64,000 bases of DNA. It comes from DASQZK01 sp963771005 (GTDB lineage: Bacteria; Bacteroidota; Bacteroidia; Bacteroidales; GCA-2748055). Each line of letters opens with the position of its first letter. The first letter of the stretch is position 1. Under the pieces are notes generated by a model. That model searched no databases and was not told the DNA's origin. It saw nothing but the letters and a program-made list of their open reading frames with translations. Of the stretch, positions 53,572-62,010 are shown piece after piece. The stretch covers positions 1,302,001 to 1,366,000 of the forward strand of contig CAVYRO010000002.1 in assembly GCA_963771005.1 (NCBI GenBank). Reading direction: 5' to 3'. Both the position numbers and the translations under genes were made by a program.

Positions 53572-54753
53572 TTATAAACCAAGGTGACGAGATATCACGA
53601 TCCGTAATATCTCAGAAGTGCCTTCACCTATCTGGAGAAGGCGCTGATCGCGGTAAAATCTCTCCACCGGGCTGGATTTGAAAAGCCCCGCACCCCCAAA
53701 AATCTGGATAGCCTCATCGGCCACTTCGCGGGCTATTTCAGAACAATATAATTTGGCCATCGCTGACTCGCGTGTATACTCCAACTTCTGATCTCTCATC
53801 CAACAAGCCTTGTACAAAAGGTTCCTTGCGAGTTCTATCTTCATATCCATATCCGCGAGTTTGAAGGCGATCGCCTGGTTTTTTCCTATTGGCCTGCCGA
53901 ACTGAACTCTTTTACCGGCATATTCCAGCGCTTCACTAAAAGCGCCTTCTGCCAGGCCTAGGCCCATGGCAGCGATCGAAAGACGACCGCCGTCCAGGGT
54001 TTCGAACATGTACCGGGCTCCCTTCCCGGGATCACCCAGGACATTTCCCGCAGGGATCCTGACATTCCTGAATTCCAGACGGGCGGTGTCGGCAGCTCTC
54101 CACATCAGTTTTCCTCTCATTTTTTCAGAGGTATATCCGGCTGATCCTGTTTCCACCAGGAAGGCAGTGAGTTCCTTCCTGCCGTCCTTTTCGCTGGTTA
54201 CTGCCTGCAGCGTAACACCGGCACACATCGGCACCGATCCGCTTGTTATGTATTGCTTGGCCCCATTGATCACCCATTCATCACCGGTACGCACAGCGGT
54301 GGTTTCCGTTCCGCGGGCATCCGAGCCGGCATTGGTTTCCGTAAGTCCGAAAGCCCAGAGTTTATTGCCGGAGGTGAGATCCGGAAGGTATCTCATCTTC
54401 TGTTCCTCGGTCCCGTAACGGAATATAGGGTAAATTCCCAGTGAATTATGAGCTGCCAGAATTGCGGCCTGTGATCCGTCTGTTCTTGCAATTTCCTCAA
54501 CGGCAATGATATATGAAAGAGTATCAAGGTCATGCCCTCCATACTTTTCGGGGATCGTCATGCCAAACAACCCGAGTTGTCCCATCCGTCCCGCCAGTCC
54601 GGGTGAAAATTCCTCATTTTCATCCAGCAGGCCTGCAACGGGCTTAATTTCTGTTTCGGCAAAGTTACGGACTCTGTATCTCAAATCTTCATGCCTGTTA
54701 TTTTCGTATATGGATCGGCTCATAATCGGTTTTATTTTGTGCGGTATCCTCAT
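53572..54753 (-). CDS. acyl-CoA dehydrogenase, likely branched short-chain
   Basis: 393 residues, a FAD flavoprotein (FGLTETNAGSDARGTETTA, ITSGSVP, QIFGGAGLFKSSPVERFYRDQRLLQIG). The catalytic base Glu377 is in IGEGTSEILR, the canonical position. Classical isovaleryl-CoA dehydrogenase instead has Ala/Gly there and its Glu in LDxERL; here that place is Gly256 (ETLDGGRLS). By position in the operon, isovaleryl-CoA is the expected substrate, but the residues fit other acyl-CoA dehydrogenases equally well. Its ATG overlaps the preceding gene's stop (ATGA); a second start at 54723 is possible. Confidence 0.88.
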   Translation of the reverse strand: MRIPHKIKPIMSRSIYENNRHEDLRYRVRNFAETEIKPVAGLLDENEEFSPGLAGRMGQLGLFGMTIPEKYGGHDLDTLSYIIAVEEIARTDGSQAAILAAHNSLGIYPIFRYGTEEQKMRYLPDLTSGNKLWAFGLTETNAGSDARGTETTAVRTGDEWVINGAKQYITSGSVPMCAGVTLQAVTSEKDGRKELTAFLVETGSAGYTSEKMRGKLMWRAADTARLEFRNVRIPAGNVLGDPGKGARYMFETLDGGRLSIAAMGLGLAEGAFSEALEYAGKRVQFGRPIGKNQAIAFKLADMDMKIELARNLLYKACWMRDQKLEYTRESAMAKLYCSEIAREVADEAIQIFGGAGLFKSSPVERFYRDQRLLQIGEGTSEILRIVISRHLGL

Positions 54754-56738
54754 TCAATAACAAGGACCGTTTGGTTCATTACCACCTGATCCCCGGTATT
54801 TACCCTTACTTCCTTTATCTTTCCGTCGAAGGGTGAGATTATTTTATTTTCAATTTTCATCGCATCAAGGATAAATAGAAGTTCCCCGCGGGCTACCATC
54901 TCTCCTTTGGCTGCATTCATTTTGACGATCTTCCCGTGGAGGGGGGATTTTATGATCCGGAGTCCACTCCGTGTTTTCCCTTTCTGCTCCGTTGTGAAGG
55001 GTTCGGAGGGAAGAAAATCGAGCGGCTTTAGCCGGAATTCGTACCCCCCAGTAAAAACCGTATCTTCAATCCCGCTACCTGCGCTAACAGTGCCGGATAT
55101 CCAATGCTCACCCAGCCCGAGTATGATCCTTCCTGTGCCTGTTTTTTTCAGCCCGGCATGATACAATTTTCCTCCTGTCTCAAAAGAAAAACCATCTTTT
55201 TTACGATCAGTAATAAAGAGATCGTATTGTTTTTCCCCAAATATGAGGGATTTGCGAATCTCGTGACGCCAGTAGCCGAGGCTCTCCCAGACTCCTGCTT
55301 TTTCTCCCTTTTGATTCCCATAGAGACCGGCAGCCAGCCAGAGGGCAAAAATTTCCGGTCGCGGTATCAGTGCAGCCTTTTCATTCATTACTGCAGCAAG
55401 TCTCTCGCGCGACAATTCAAGCCATCCTGTCGATATCCGGTTCTCAAGGAAAACCTTGTCATCGAGTAAATTTAGAAGGAAAGACCTGTTAGTGACTGTC
55501 CCCGCAATGAAATATTCCCGTAGTGCTTTTTTCAACCTGCCAATGGCTTCCGCCCTGTTTTTCCCGGCTGCTATGACTTTGGCGATCAGCGGGTCATAGC
55601 CGGGAAGCATGATGTCAGGGCCGGAGATACCGGCATCGATGCGGATCCCCGGAACTTCAGGCTCACGATAGTCGGTTATCCTTCCGGGGACAGGCATGAA
55701 GCCATTACAAGGATCTTCCGCGTAAATCCTGGCTTCAATGGCATGGCCACCCGGCCGGGGCCCTCCTGTATCAAACCCGAGGGGATTTCCAGCCGCGATC
55801 AGCACCTGCTGCTCAACGATATCTATCCCTGTCACCATTTCGGTCACAGTATGTTCCACCTGAATGCGAGGATTCATTTCGAGGAAATAAAAATTCCGGT
55901 CCCCGTCGACCAGATATTCAATGGTTCCGGCATTTATATATCCGGTTTCCTCTACGATCCGGCGGGTAACGGCGGTCATACGCTCCCTCGTTTCCTCATC
56001 CAGGAAGACCGCCGGTGTTTCCTCGATTACCTTCTGAAAACGCCGCTGAATCGAACATTCCCGTTCACCGGGAATAAATACATTTCCATGGCAGTCGGCC
56101 AGAACCTGCACTTCGATATGGCGGGCATCCTCGAAATATTTTTCCAGGATAAGTCCGGGATCTCCGAAGTAGTTCATGGCTTCACGGGAAGAGATCTCGA
56201 GGCTCTCTTCCAGTTCATTCAGGTTCCTGACCTTCCGCATGGCTTTCCCTCCCCCGCCTGCAGAGGCTTTGATCATGAGGGGAAAGCTGAAGGAGCCGTT
56301 GCCCATGAACTTCATCAATACTCCGGGATCTCCCTTAATTCCCGGAATAATGGGAATGCCTGAAGCGGACATAACAGCCTTCGCCCTGGCTTTGTCGCCC
56401 ATCAACCGGATGATTCCGGGTGGCGGACCGATAAATGTAATGCCTTGTTCTGTAGCCGATTCGGCGAAAGCGGCATTTTCGCTGAGAAATCCATACCCCG
56501 GATGTATGGCCCCGGAGCCGGTCCTGATGGCTATATTTATGATCTTTTCTGCATTGAGGTATGTTTCATCAAGGCTGTTTCCTTCCAGGTGAAAAGCCAT
56601 ATCGGCAGTCCTTGTATGCAGAGCCCCCTCATCGTCGCCGGAAAAAATGGCTACGGTCTCAATTCCCATACGCTTCAGAGTCCTGATAATCCGGACGGCA
56701 ATTTCACCCCGGTTTGCTATAAGTATTCTCCTGAACAT
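54750..56738 (-). CDS. liuD: biotin-carboxylase/biotin-carrier subunit, methylcrotonyl-CoA carboxylase alpha
   Basis: 662 residues: a biotin carboxylase domain (FRRILIANRGEIAVRII, HPGYGFLSEN, KASAGGGGKAMR, EMNPRIQVEHTVTEM) and a C-terminal biotinyl domain with the site FILDAMKIENKI (Lys628). A linker of about 150 residues between these parts is of the size that binds the beta subunit in methylcrotonyl-CoA carboxylases. The beta subunit lies two genes upstream. Together they carboxylate 3-methylcrotonyl-CoA to 3-methylglutaconyl-CoA. The alpha subunit alone does not separate methylcrotonyl- from other acyl-CoA carboxylases; the beta subunit does. Confidence 0.9.
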   Translation of the reverse strand: MFRRILIANRGEIAVRIIRTLKRMGIETVAIFSGDDEGALHTRTADMAFHLEGNSLDETYLNAEKIINIAIRTGSGAIHPGYGFLSENAAFAESATEQGITFIGPPPGIIRLMGDKARAKAVMSASGIPIIPGIKGDPGVLMKFMGNGSFSFPLMIKASAGGGGKAMRKVRNLNELEESLEISSREAMNYFGDPGLILEKYFEDARHIEVQVLADCHGNVFIPGERECSIQRRFQKVIEETPAVFLDEETRERMTAVTRRIVEETGYINAGTIEYLVDGDRNFYFLEMNPRIQVEHTVTEMVTGIDIVEQQVLIAAGNPLGFDTGGPRPGGHAIEARIYAEDPCNGFMPVPGRITDYREPEVPGIRIDAGISGPDIMLPGYDPLIAKVIAAGKNRAEAIGRLKKALREYFIAGTVTNRSFLLNLLDDKVFLENRISTGWLELSRERLAAVMNEKAALIPRPEIFALWLAAGLYGNQKGEKAGVWESLGYWRHEIRKSLIFGEKQYDLFITDRKKDGFSFETGGKLYHAGLKKTGTGRIILGLGEHWISGTVSAGSGIEDTVFTGGYEFRLKPLDFLPSEPFTTEQKGKTRSGLRIIKSPLHGKIVKMNAAKGEMVARGELLFILDAMKIENKIISPFDGKIKEVRVNTGDQVVMNQTVLVIE

Positions 56739-56740
56739 TC

Positions 56741-57538
56741 TTACTTTTTTTCTTTTGACCAGAACGGTTTTCTCTTCTCCAGGAAGGCATTTATGCCCTC
56801 TCTTCCCTCAACCGAGGCCCTTGCGGCAGCAAGAATACCCGACGTATAGGATGAAATTTTTTCCAGTGAGGTCACAGCCCTGATCCGGTTGATCATTTGT
56901 TTTGTATCCCTCAGCGCCGAAGGTGAACCCCTGAGGATTTCGCCTGTGATCATTTCAAGGACCTCATCCATGAATTCTGTCCTGCAACTCTCGTTAATAA
57001 GTCCGTACTTTTCAGCAGCAGCAGCGCTATAAGCTTTTCCGCACAGGAGCATTTCCCGTGCCCTTGCCATTCCCACTCTTTCAATTACATAGGGAGAGAC
57101 GGTTGCCGGAACCAGGCCCAGCCTTACCTCGCTGAACCTGAATATCGCACTTGAGGAACCAATGGCATAATCCGCTGCCGCGACAAGCCCGTTGGCCCCT
57201 CCTGCAATATGACCATGGGCAACGGTTATGACTACCTTTCTGCATGAATACACAGAATGGAACATCTCTGCCAGCCGCAAGGCATCCTCGTAATTTTCCT
57301 TCTCCCCGAGAGTAGCCTGTACGCGCATATAATTAAGATCCGCCCCGCTTGAAAAAGATTCCCCCTTCCCTCTGAGTATGATGATATCTGTGGCATCATC
57401 ATTGCCCAAACGGTTCAGTGTAAAGGTAAGCTCCGAGATCATGGGGGCATTCAGTGCATTATGTACTTCCGGACGGTTCAGCCAGACAGTGACTTTTCTT
57501 CCCTCCTTCTCCGTTTGGATAAATTTCAGCTTTTCCAT
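56741..57538 (-). CDS. liuC: enoyl-CoA hydratase family, likely methylglutaconyl-CoA hydratase
   Basis: 265 residues from ATG 57538 (the longer frame to 57640 overlaps the upstream gene and adds unrelated residues). Crotonase signature: FSSGADLNYMR (oxyanion hole), GHIAGGANGLVAAADYAI, RFSEVRLGLVPATVSPYV. The SEVRLGL.PA..SPYV pattern is that of methylglutaconyl-CoA hydratases in liu clusters. It would hydrate 3-methylglutaconyl-CoA to HMG-CoA, the compound used by the reductase of the same operon. It lies between the two carboxylase subunit genes, 4 and 2 bases away. Confidence 0.88.
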   Translation of the reverse strand: MEKLKFIQTEKEGRKVTVWLNRPEVHNALNAPMISELTFTLNRLGNDDATDIIILRGKGESFSSGADLNYMRVQATLGEKENYEDALRLAEMFHSVYSCRKVVITVAHGHIAGGANGLVAAADYAIGSSSAIFRFSEVRLGLVPATVSPYVIERVGMARAREMLLCGKAYSAAAAEKYGLINESCRTEFMDEVLEMITGEILRGSPSALRDTKQMINRIRAVTSLEKISSYTSGILAAARASVEGREGINAFLEKRKPFWSKEKK

Positions 57539-57542
57539 CAGT

Positions 57543-59135
57543 TTACATCCTGTATATGCCTGTTTTGGGAGCTCCTGTCTTCCTTCGCATGGTAACTGAC
57601 AATGCCATCCCCAGGATCTCCCGGGTATGGGCCGGATCAATGATCCCGTCGTCCCATAGCCTCGATGTGCTGTAGTAAGCAGAACTTTCCCTTTCGTATT
57701 TTTCAGCTATCCCGGTTGTCTTGATCCCGCTTCTGTCCCGGCCGTTATGCCGGGACTTTTCACTGCCAACATTACTTAGCACCCTGACCGCCTGTTCTCC
57801 ACCCATCACAGCAATATGTGCATTCGGCCACAGAAAGAGAAAATCAGGATCATAAGCCCTTCCGGCCATAGCATAATTACCCGCTCCATAGGAGCCCCCG
57901 ACAATAAGTGTGATCTTGGGCACCACGGCCGTGGCAACTGCATGCACAAGTTTGGCACCGTCGCGGGCAATGCCTTTGTGTTCAAATTCCTTCCCTACGA
58001 TAAAGCCCATGATATTCTGAAGAAACAACAAGGATATCTTCCTGAAATTGCAGAGTTCGATGAAGTGAGTGGCCTTAAGTGAGCTCTCGGAGAAAAGTAT
58101 GCCATTATTGGCAATGATGCCAACCGGCATGCCCATGATATGAGCAAATCCTGTAATGATCGTTGTTCCGTAACGTTCTTTGAACTCATGAAATGCACTC
58201 CCGTCGGTGAGGCGGGCAATGATCTCCCTCATATCCATTGTATCCCGCGGGCTTGCTGTGATTAGCCCGTAGATCTCCGATATATCATATGCGGGAGGAT
58301 CGGGTTCCGGAAAGGAATTCTCAGGGACAGGCGCCCTGAACGATTCGAAAATATTCCGGCAGATCTGGATGGCGTGGATGTCATTGTCTGCGTAATAATC
58401 GGCGACTCCTGAAACCGAGGTATGAATATCGGCGCCCCCAAGCTCCTCCGCTGTAACATCCTCCCCGGTGGCTGCCTTCACAAGGGGAGGTCCGCCAAGA
58501 AAGATGGTTCCCTGTTCCCTGACGATAATGGTCTCATCGCTCATTGCAGGGACATAAGCTCCCCCGGCGGTACATGATCCCATGACAAGGGCGATCTGTG
58601 GTATTCCTTCCGCAGACATCCTGGCCTGGTTATAGAATATCCTTCCGAAATCGAACCTGTCGGGAAAAACCTCAGCCTGCCTCGGCAGGAATATGCCGCC
58701 CGAATCTACAAGATAAACACATGGCAGATGGTTATTCATCGCGATTTCCTGCGCCCGGATATGTTTTTTTATGGTTTCTTTTACATATGTGCCGCCTTTA
58801 ACGGTTGCATCATTGGCCACGATCACGGTCTTATGCCCGTTTACCAGGCCAATGCCCGTTATGATCCCGGCAGCAGGAAAGGCATCGTCGTATTGTCCGA
58901 GGGCTGCAAGCGTTGAGAGTTCCAGGAAGGGGGTCCCAGGATCCACGAGAAGGTCAATTCTTTCCCTTACAAGCAGTTTGCCCCTCGCTTTATGCTTTTC
59001 TCGTGCCTCCTCAGGCCCGCCCTGGCGAACGGTTCGCTGATATTTGCGAAATTCATCTAGTTTTGCCAGAAAAGCATCATGATTCGACCGGTACGTTTCT
59101 GAATCCAGGTTTGTGTAGGACTGAAGCTTGAACAA
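57543..59135 (-). CDS. liuB: methylcrotonyl-CoA carboxylase beta (carboxyltransferase)
   Basis: 530 residues, the carboxyltransferase that moves CO2 from biotin to 3-methylcrotonyl-CoA. Strong methylcrotonyl-type words: FLPRQAEVFPDRFDFGRIFY, NQARMSAEGIPQIALVMGS, AYVPAMSDETIIV, GTIFLGGPPLVKAATGED and VTAEELGGADIH. The oxyanion-forming GSCTAGGAY and the C-terminal GSYGAGNYAMAGRAYDP are present. First gene of the nine-gene operon; the 197-base gap upstream holds its promoter, but no clear TAnnTTTG box was found there. Confidence 0.94.
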   Translation of the reverse strand: MFKLQSYTNLDSETYRSNHDAFLAKLDEFRKYQRTVRQGGPEEAREKHKARGKLLVRERIDLLVDPGTPFLELSTLAALGQYDDAFPAAGIITGIGLVNGHKTVIVANDATVKGGTYVKETIKKHIRAQEIAMNNHLPCVYLVDSGGIFLPRQAEVFPDRFDFGRIFYNQARMSAEGIPQIALVMGSCTAGGAYVPAMSDETIIVREQGTIFLGGPPLVKAATGEDVTAEELGGADIHTSVSGVADYYADNDIHAIQICRNIFESFRAPVPENSFPEPDPPAYDISEIYGLITASPRDTMDMREIIARLTDGSAFHEFKERYGTTIITGFAHIMGMPVGIIANNGILFSESSLKATHFIELCNFRKISLLFLQNIMGFIVGKEFEHKGIARDGAKLVHAVATAVVPKITLIVGGSYGAGNYAMAGRAYDPDFLFLWPNAHIAVMGGEQAVRVLSNVGSEKSRHNGRDRSGIKTTGIAEKYERESSAYYSTSRLWDDGIIDPAHTREILGMALSVTMRRKTGAPKTGIYRM

Positions 59136-59332
59136 AACTGCGATGTTTAAGTAATTTACGTTTGATTAACAATTATTCTTTTTGAAAGTTTTGTCTTTTG
59201 AATCCAATTATGTGATAAGAATAACTCTTCAATTGGAAACCAGAATCATAAAATCTTCGTTTAAGCTTAGTGCGGGTCCATATAATTTTTTAAATTAGCA
59301 GGGGTTTAGTTTAACCGATAAAAATCAGAGTC

Positions 59333-59650
59333 ATGTCCGGTAATCATTCAGAAAAGAGAAAATTGCCTGTAATGAACACACTTGCCTTGAAGAAAAGGAG
59401 CCAGAAGAAGTATAATCTCCCGGTAATCGGACATTTTGCTGACCATAGCATTGAGTTTAAGTCCATCCTCCAGGCCGAAGCGATCACGGGTATTCACTAT
59501 ACTCTGATCTTCGAAGCCTGCATCGGAAAGATCTATAAGGCCAAGAACGTAATATGGGAATTCAAGAAAGGCAACCACTACATTAAGTACAAGGCATACT
59601 ACATCAACGTCCAGGAAAGTTATACCCGGAAGGGTGGTTTCAACGGGTAG
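59333..59650 (+). CDS. small protein with NUMOD1-like DNA-binding motif
   Basis: 105 residues. The middle reads IEFKSILQAEAITGIHYTLI followed by FEACIGKIYKAKNVIWEFKKG. This is the S-I-x-x-A...x-T-G-I...I..A..GK......W.F pattern of NUMOD1-type modular DNA-binding repeats, found next to HNH or GIY-YIG homing endonucleases. Here no nuclease domain is attached and none is adjacent. The N-terminus is basic (EKRKLP, ALKKRSQKKYNL). It may be a stand-alone DNA-binding regulator or a homing-nuclease leftover. Confidence 0.6.
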   Translation: MSGNHSEKRKLPVMNTLALKKRSQKKYNLPVIGHFADHSIEFKSILQAEAITGIHYTLIFEACIGKIYKAKNVIWEFKKGNHYIKYKAYYINVQESYTRKGGFNG

Positions 59651-59655
59651 AAATA

Positions 59656-60903
59656 TTACTTCAGTGCATTTTTTACTTCTGAGAGGGAAATTCCAAGATT
59701 TTTTTGCGCTATCCTCTCCAGTACAGCATCGTCACCGGTAAAGTGAATCGTTTGTTGTACGTGGACCAGACTTTCCATTGAACCGATCTCAGCACCGGGC
59801 GATGAAGTTTCAACTTCATAGAAGGGACCCAGCTGGCCGCCGTTTTCCAAAGGCCCATCGTTATAAGCATTGACCGCATCCCCATTGTAGGGATGTTCCT
59901 GGTATTTCCAGAGTGAATTGACGTAGACGGCTCCGGCTTCAGGTTTATTATGCCGTACGACCGTAAGGATATGGTTATCCGGATCCCACGCTGCAATATA
60001 ATCTCCTTCCCGGGAAGGCGGGATGCCGATCTTGCTCCGATACTTACCATCACCCTTGAAAAAAACAAAATGATCCGTGATCTTCAGGTTATCAGGAGGA
60101 ATGGAGCCGAAATAGGAGGTGCTAAGAGCCTGTTTATCCTGATCATCCGGTCCGTTTTTATAGGGAGCAAAAATGACCACTGAAGGCGAGGGAACGTACA
60201 TACCAAGGATCCAGATGGAAATCAGACCATGATCCTTATCCCAGCCATCACTTCCCGTATTCGTAAGCCTGTTGATGGATTCATAGGAAACTATGTTGAT
60301 GCTGTCGGAGGAATGGACACCGAATTCCCTTTCAATGGCTTCACTGCTAAGTAGGTTGATTCGGCGGTCGATCCGGGCTTTGAAAATGGTTCCCGAATAG
60401 TTGGTGATTTCGAAAGATTTCCGGAAAAGAACAGAAGTATCGTTGGATTCGATGAGATTAAAAGGTTCTGTATCGAGAACGAGCGGTGTTTGCCAGTTTT
60501 TATAGACAAAATCGGTTCCGGGGGCAAAGAAGAGAGAATACTGGCCGCCTTCAGGACCCAGCCAGATCCGGTCTTCACCCCCGACCGGATTGATCTTTTC
60601 AATTGTCTTTCCCGAAGCGATCAGGTCGTAATTCACCCATCCAAATGAACGCCCTGCCTGACCGGCAGCTGTGCTGGTCATAACACGCCCCTGGTATTCG
60701 GGTGAGATGATGAGAGATGCAGCATGATCAGTGGAAAAAAGAAAAACAGGCCGGATATATTTTACAAGAAAAGTACTGTCATAACCAAATGTATTTTCAG
60801 CAGGTAAAGCCTCATCAGCGACCCTGTTATTGCGCACACCTTTATGTTTACAGCTAAATAACAGAAGGAAGATAACCGGGAGGAGAATAGGAATTCTTTT
60901 CAT
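59656..60903 (-). CDS. lipoprotein of the DUF6786-like family, paralogue 2
   Basis: 415 residues with a lipobox LLFSC near residue 18. It shares the words SPEYQGRVMTSTAAGQAGRS, FGWVNYD, NPVGGEDRIWLGPEGGQYSL, LVLDTEPFN, GKYRSKIGI and YNDGPLENGGQLGPFYEVE with the protein at 29728-30990. Two paralogues 29 kb apart in one window suggest a duplicated function; both sit beside carbohydrate-related genes. No catalytic residues can be assigned. Exported and lipid-anchored. Confidence 0.75.
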   Translation of the reverse strand: MKRIPILLPVIFLLLFSCKHKGVRNNRVADEALPAENTFGYDSTFLVKYIRPVFLFSTDHAASLIISPEYQGRVMTSTAAGQAGRSFGWVNYDLIASGKTIEKINPVGGEDRIWLGPEGGQYSLFFAPGTDFVYKNWQTPLVLDTEPFNLIESNDTSVLFRKSFEITNYSGTIFKARIDRRINLLSSEAIEREFGVHSSDSINIVSYESINRLTNTGSDGWDKDHGLISIWILGMYVPSPSVVIFAPYKNGPDDQDKQALSTSYFGSIPPDNLKITDHFVFFKGDGKYRSKIGIPPSREGDYIAAWDPDNHILTVVRHNKPEAGAVYVNSLWKYQEHPYNGDAVNAYNDGPLENGGQLGPFYEVETSSPGAEIGSMESLVHVQQTIHFTGDDAVLERIAQKNLGISLSEVKNALK

Positions 60904-61040
60904 AATGATGGTTTAAACAAGCTGTGTAACCCATCCGGTAAAAGGTATCCTGTTCCCCGAATCAGTGCAATACATAAATACGGCCCCGGATGTTGAAATG
61001 CTGCCGGACAGGCTTTTAAGACATCCTAAAGTTACGTATA

Positions 61041-61517
61041 TTATTTTAATTTAATATTGTCGAAAGTTTCCGCTATTTCCTCGGGTTTCTTAATCCCGCG
61101 GAGATAATCCTCTAATTTATCGGTATCCTGTGTAAAAATGGCAAATCCAATATTCAGGTCCCTGTATATTTTATCGATTGCATCTGCTTGTTCGATATGA
61201 CCTTTTTTGACTTCTTTTTTATAATAACCGGTAAGCTTTTTCAGGGCATAAAAAATCACTGGTTTCTGCACGATAGTTTTGTCGCTTGGCGACATCGGCG
61301 TACCTTTTTCAATGTAGGTATAGGTCTTCTCGAGCAGGTACATCTTCCGTGCAATAATATCGCCGAAATAGTTTCTGCCGGAGAGGGTATAGTCAATTTT
61401 AACCCTTGATGTATCACTAAGGGTATTTTTAAATTCAAACGTTTTCCCGGATTGTCCAAAAGCTGTCATCTCAACAAACAGAACCATTATGAAAGACAGG
61501 GTCTTACTCATAATCAC
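61041..61517 (-). CDS. hypothetical secreted protein
   Basis: 158 residues with a signal peptide (SKTLSFIMVLFVEMTAFGQ). The mature part is basic and helical, without cysteines; no family is recognised. ATG 61517 and 61511 are both in frame. The gap to its upstream side is the repeat block 61680-61997. Confidence 0.6.
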   Translation of the reverse strand: MIMSKTLSFIMVLFVEMTAFGQSGKTFEFKNTLSDTSRVKIDYTLSGRNYFGDIIARKMYLLEKTYTYIEKGTPMSPSDKTIVQKPVIFYALKKLTGYYKKEVKKGHIEQADAIDKIYRDLNIGFAIFTQDTDKLEDYLRGIKKPEEIAETFDNIKLK

Positions 61518-61679
61518 ATTTTTAGGTTTAAGAGGTTTCGACGGTATTGGCTCTTTGCTACAAAAATATATAATTTTATGTAAAGATGATCTTTAATGAT
61601 ATAATTATAATGATATCTGGAATTAAGCTGAATAATTCAAAGCAAATTCTCGAATTCAACTATTAATTGAAGTTTCAGG

Positions 61680-61997
61680 TTGTTTCAGATTGTTTGAAAT
61701 GGTTTGAAAGGGAATGGTTTGAAATGGTTTGAGATGGTTTGAAATGGTTTGAAATGGTTTGAAATGGTTTGAAATGGTTTGAAGGAAGAGGGACACGGAT
61801 TTGACGGATTCCGATGGCTATCGGAACGGATTTTCACGGATTTTTTAAGATGGTTAAGATGGTTTCAACTCCATTCACCAAATCACCAAATCACCAATTT
61901 TCTTCATCCGTTCCGATAGCCATCGGAATCCGCACAAATCCGTCAAATCCGTGTTCCTATTCCTCTTTCCACTTCACCAAATCACCAAATTCTTCGG
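61680..61997. repeat. composite intergenic repeat block 4
   Basis: The words of the other blocks appear here mostly on the opposite strand: GAAATGGTTTGAAATGGTTT units (61697-61785), GGACACGGATTTGACGGATT, TTCCGATGGCTATCGGAA and its inverse form, CACCAAATCACCAAATCACC, and AATCCGCACAAATCCGTCAAA. Part of it (61797-61835 against about 61905-61955) forms an inverted repeat around the centre. No gene is credible. Confidence 0.85.
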
Positions 61998-62010
61998 GGC
62001 GCATACCTTC

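Noticed and set aside
48241..59135. HMG-CoA lyase or HMG-CoA synthase within the operon
   Set aside because: None of the nine genes shows the motifs of either family; the gaps are too short to hide one.
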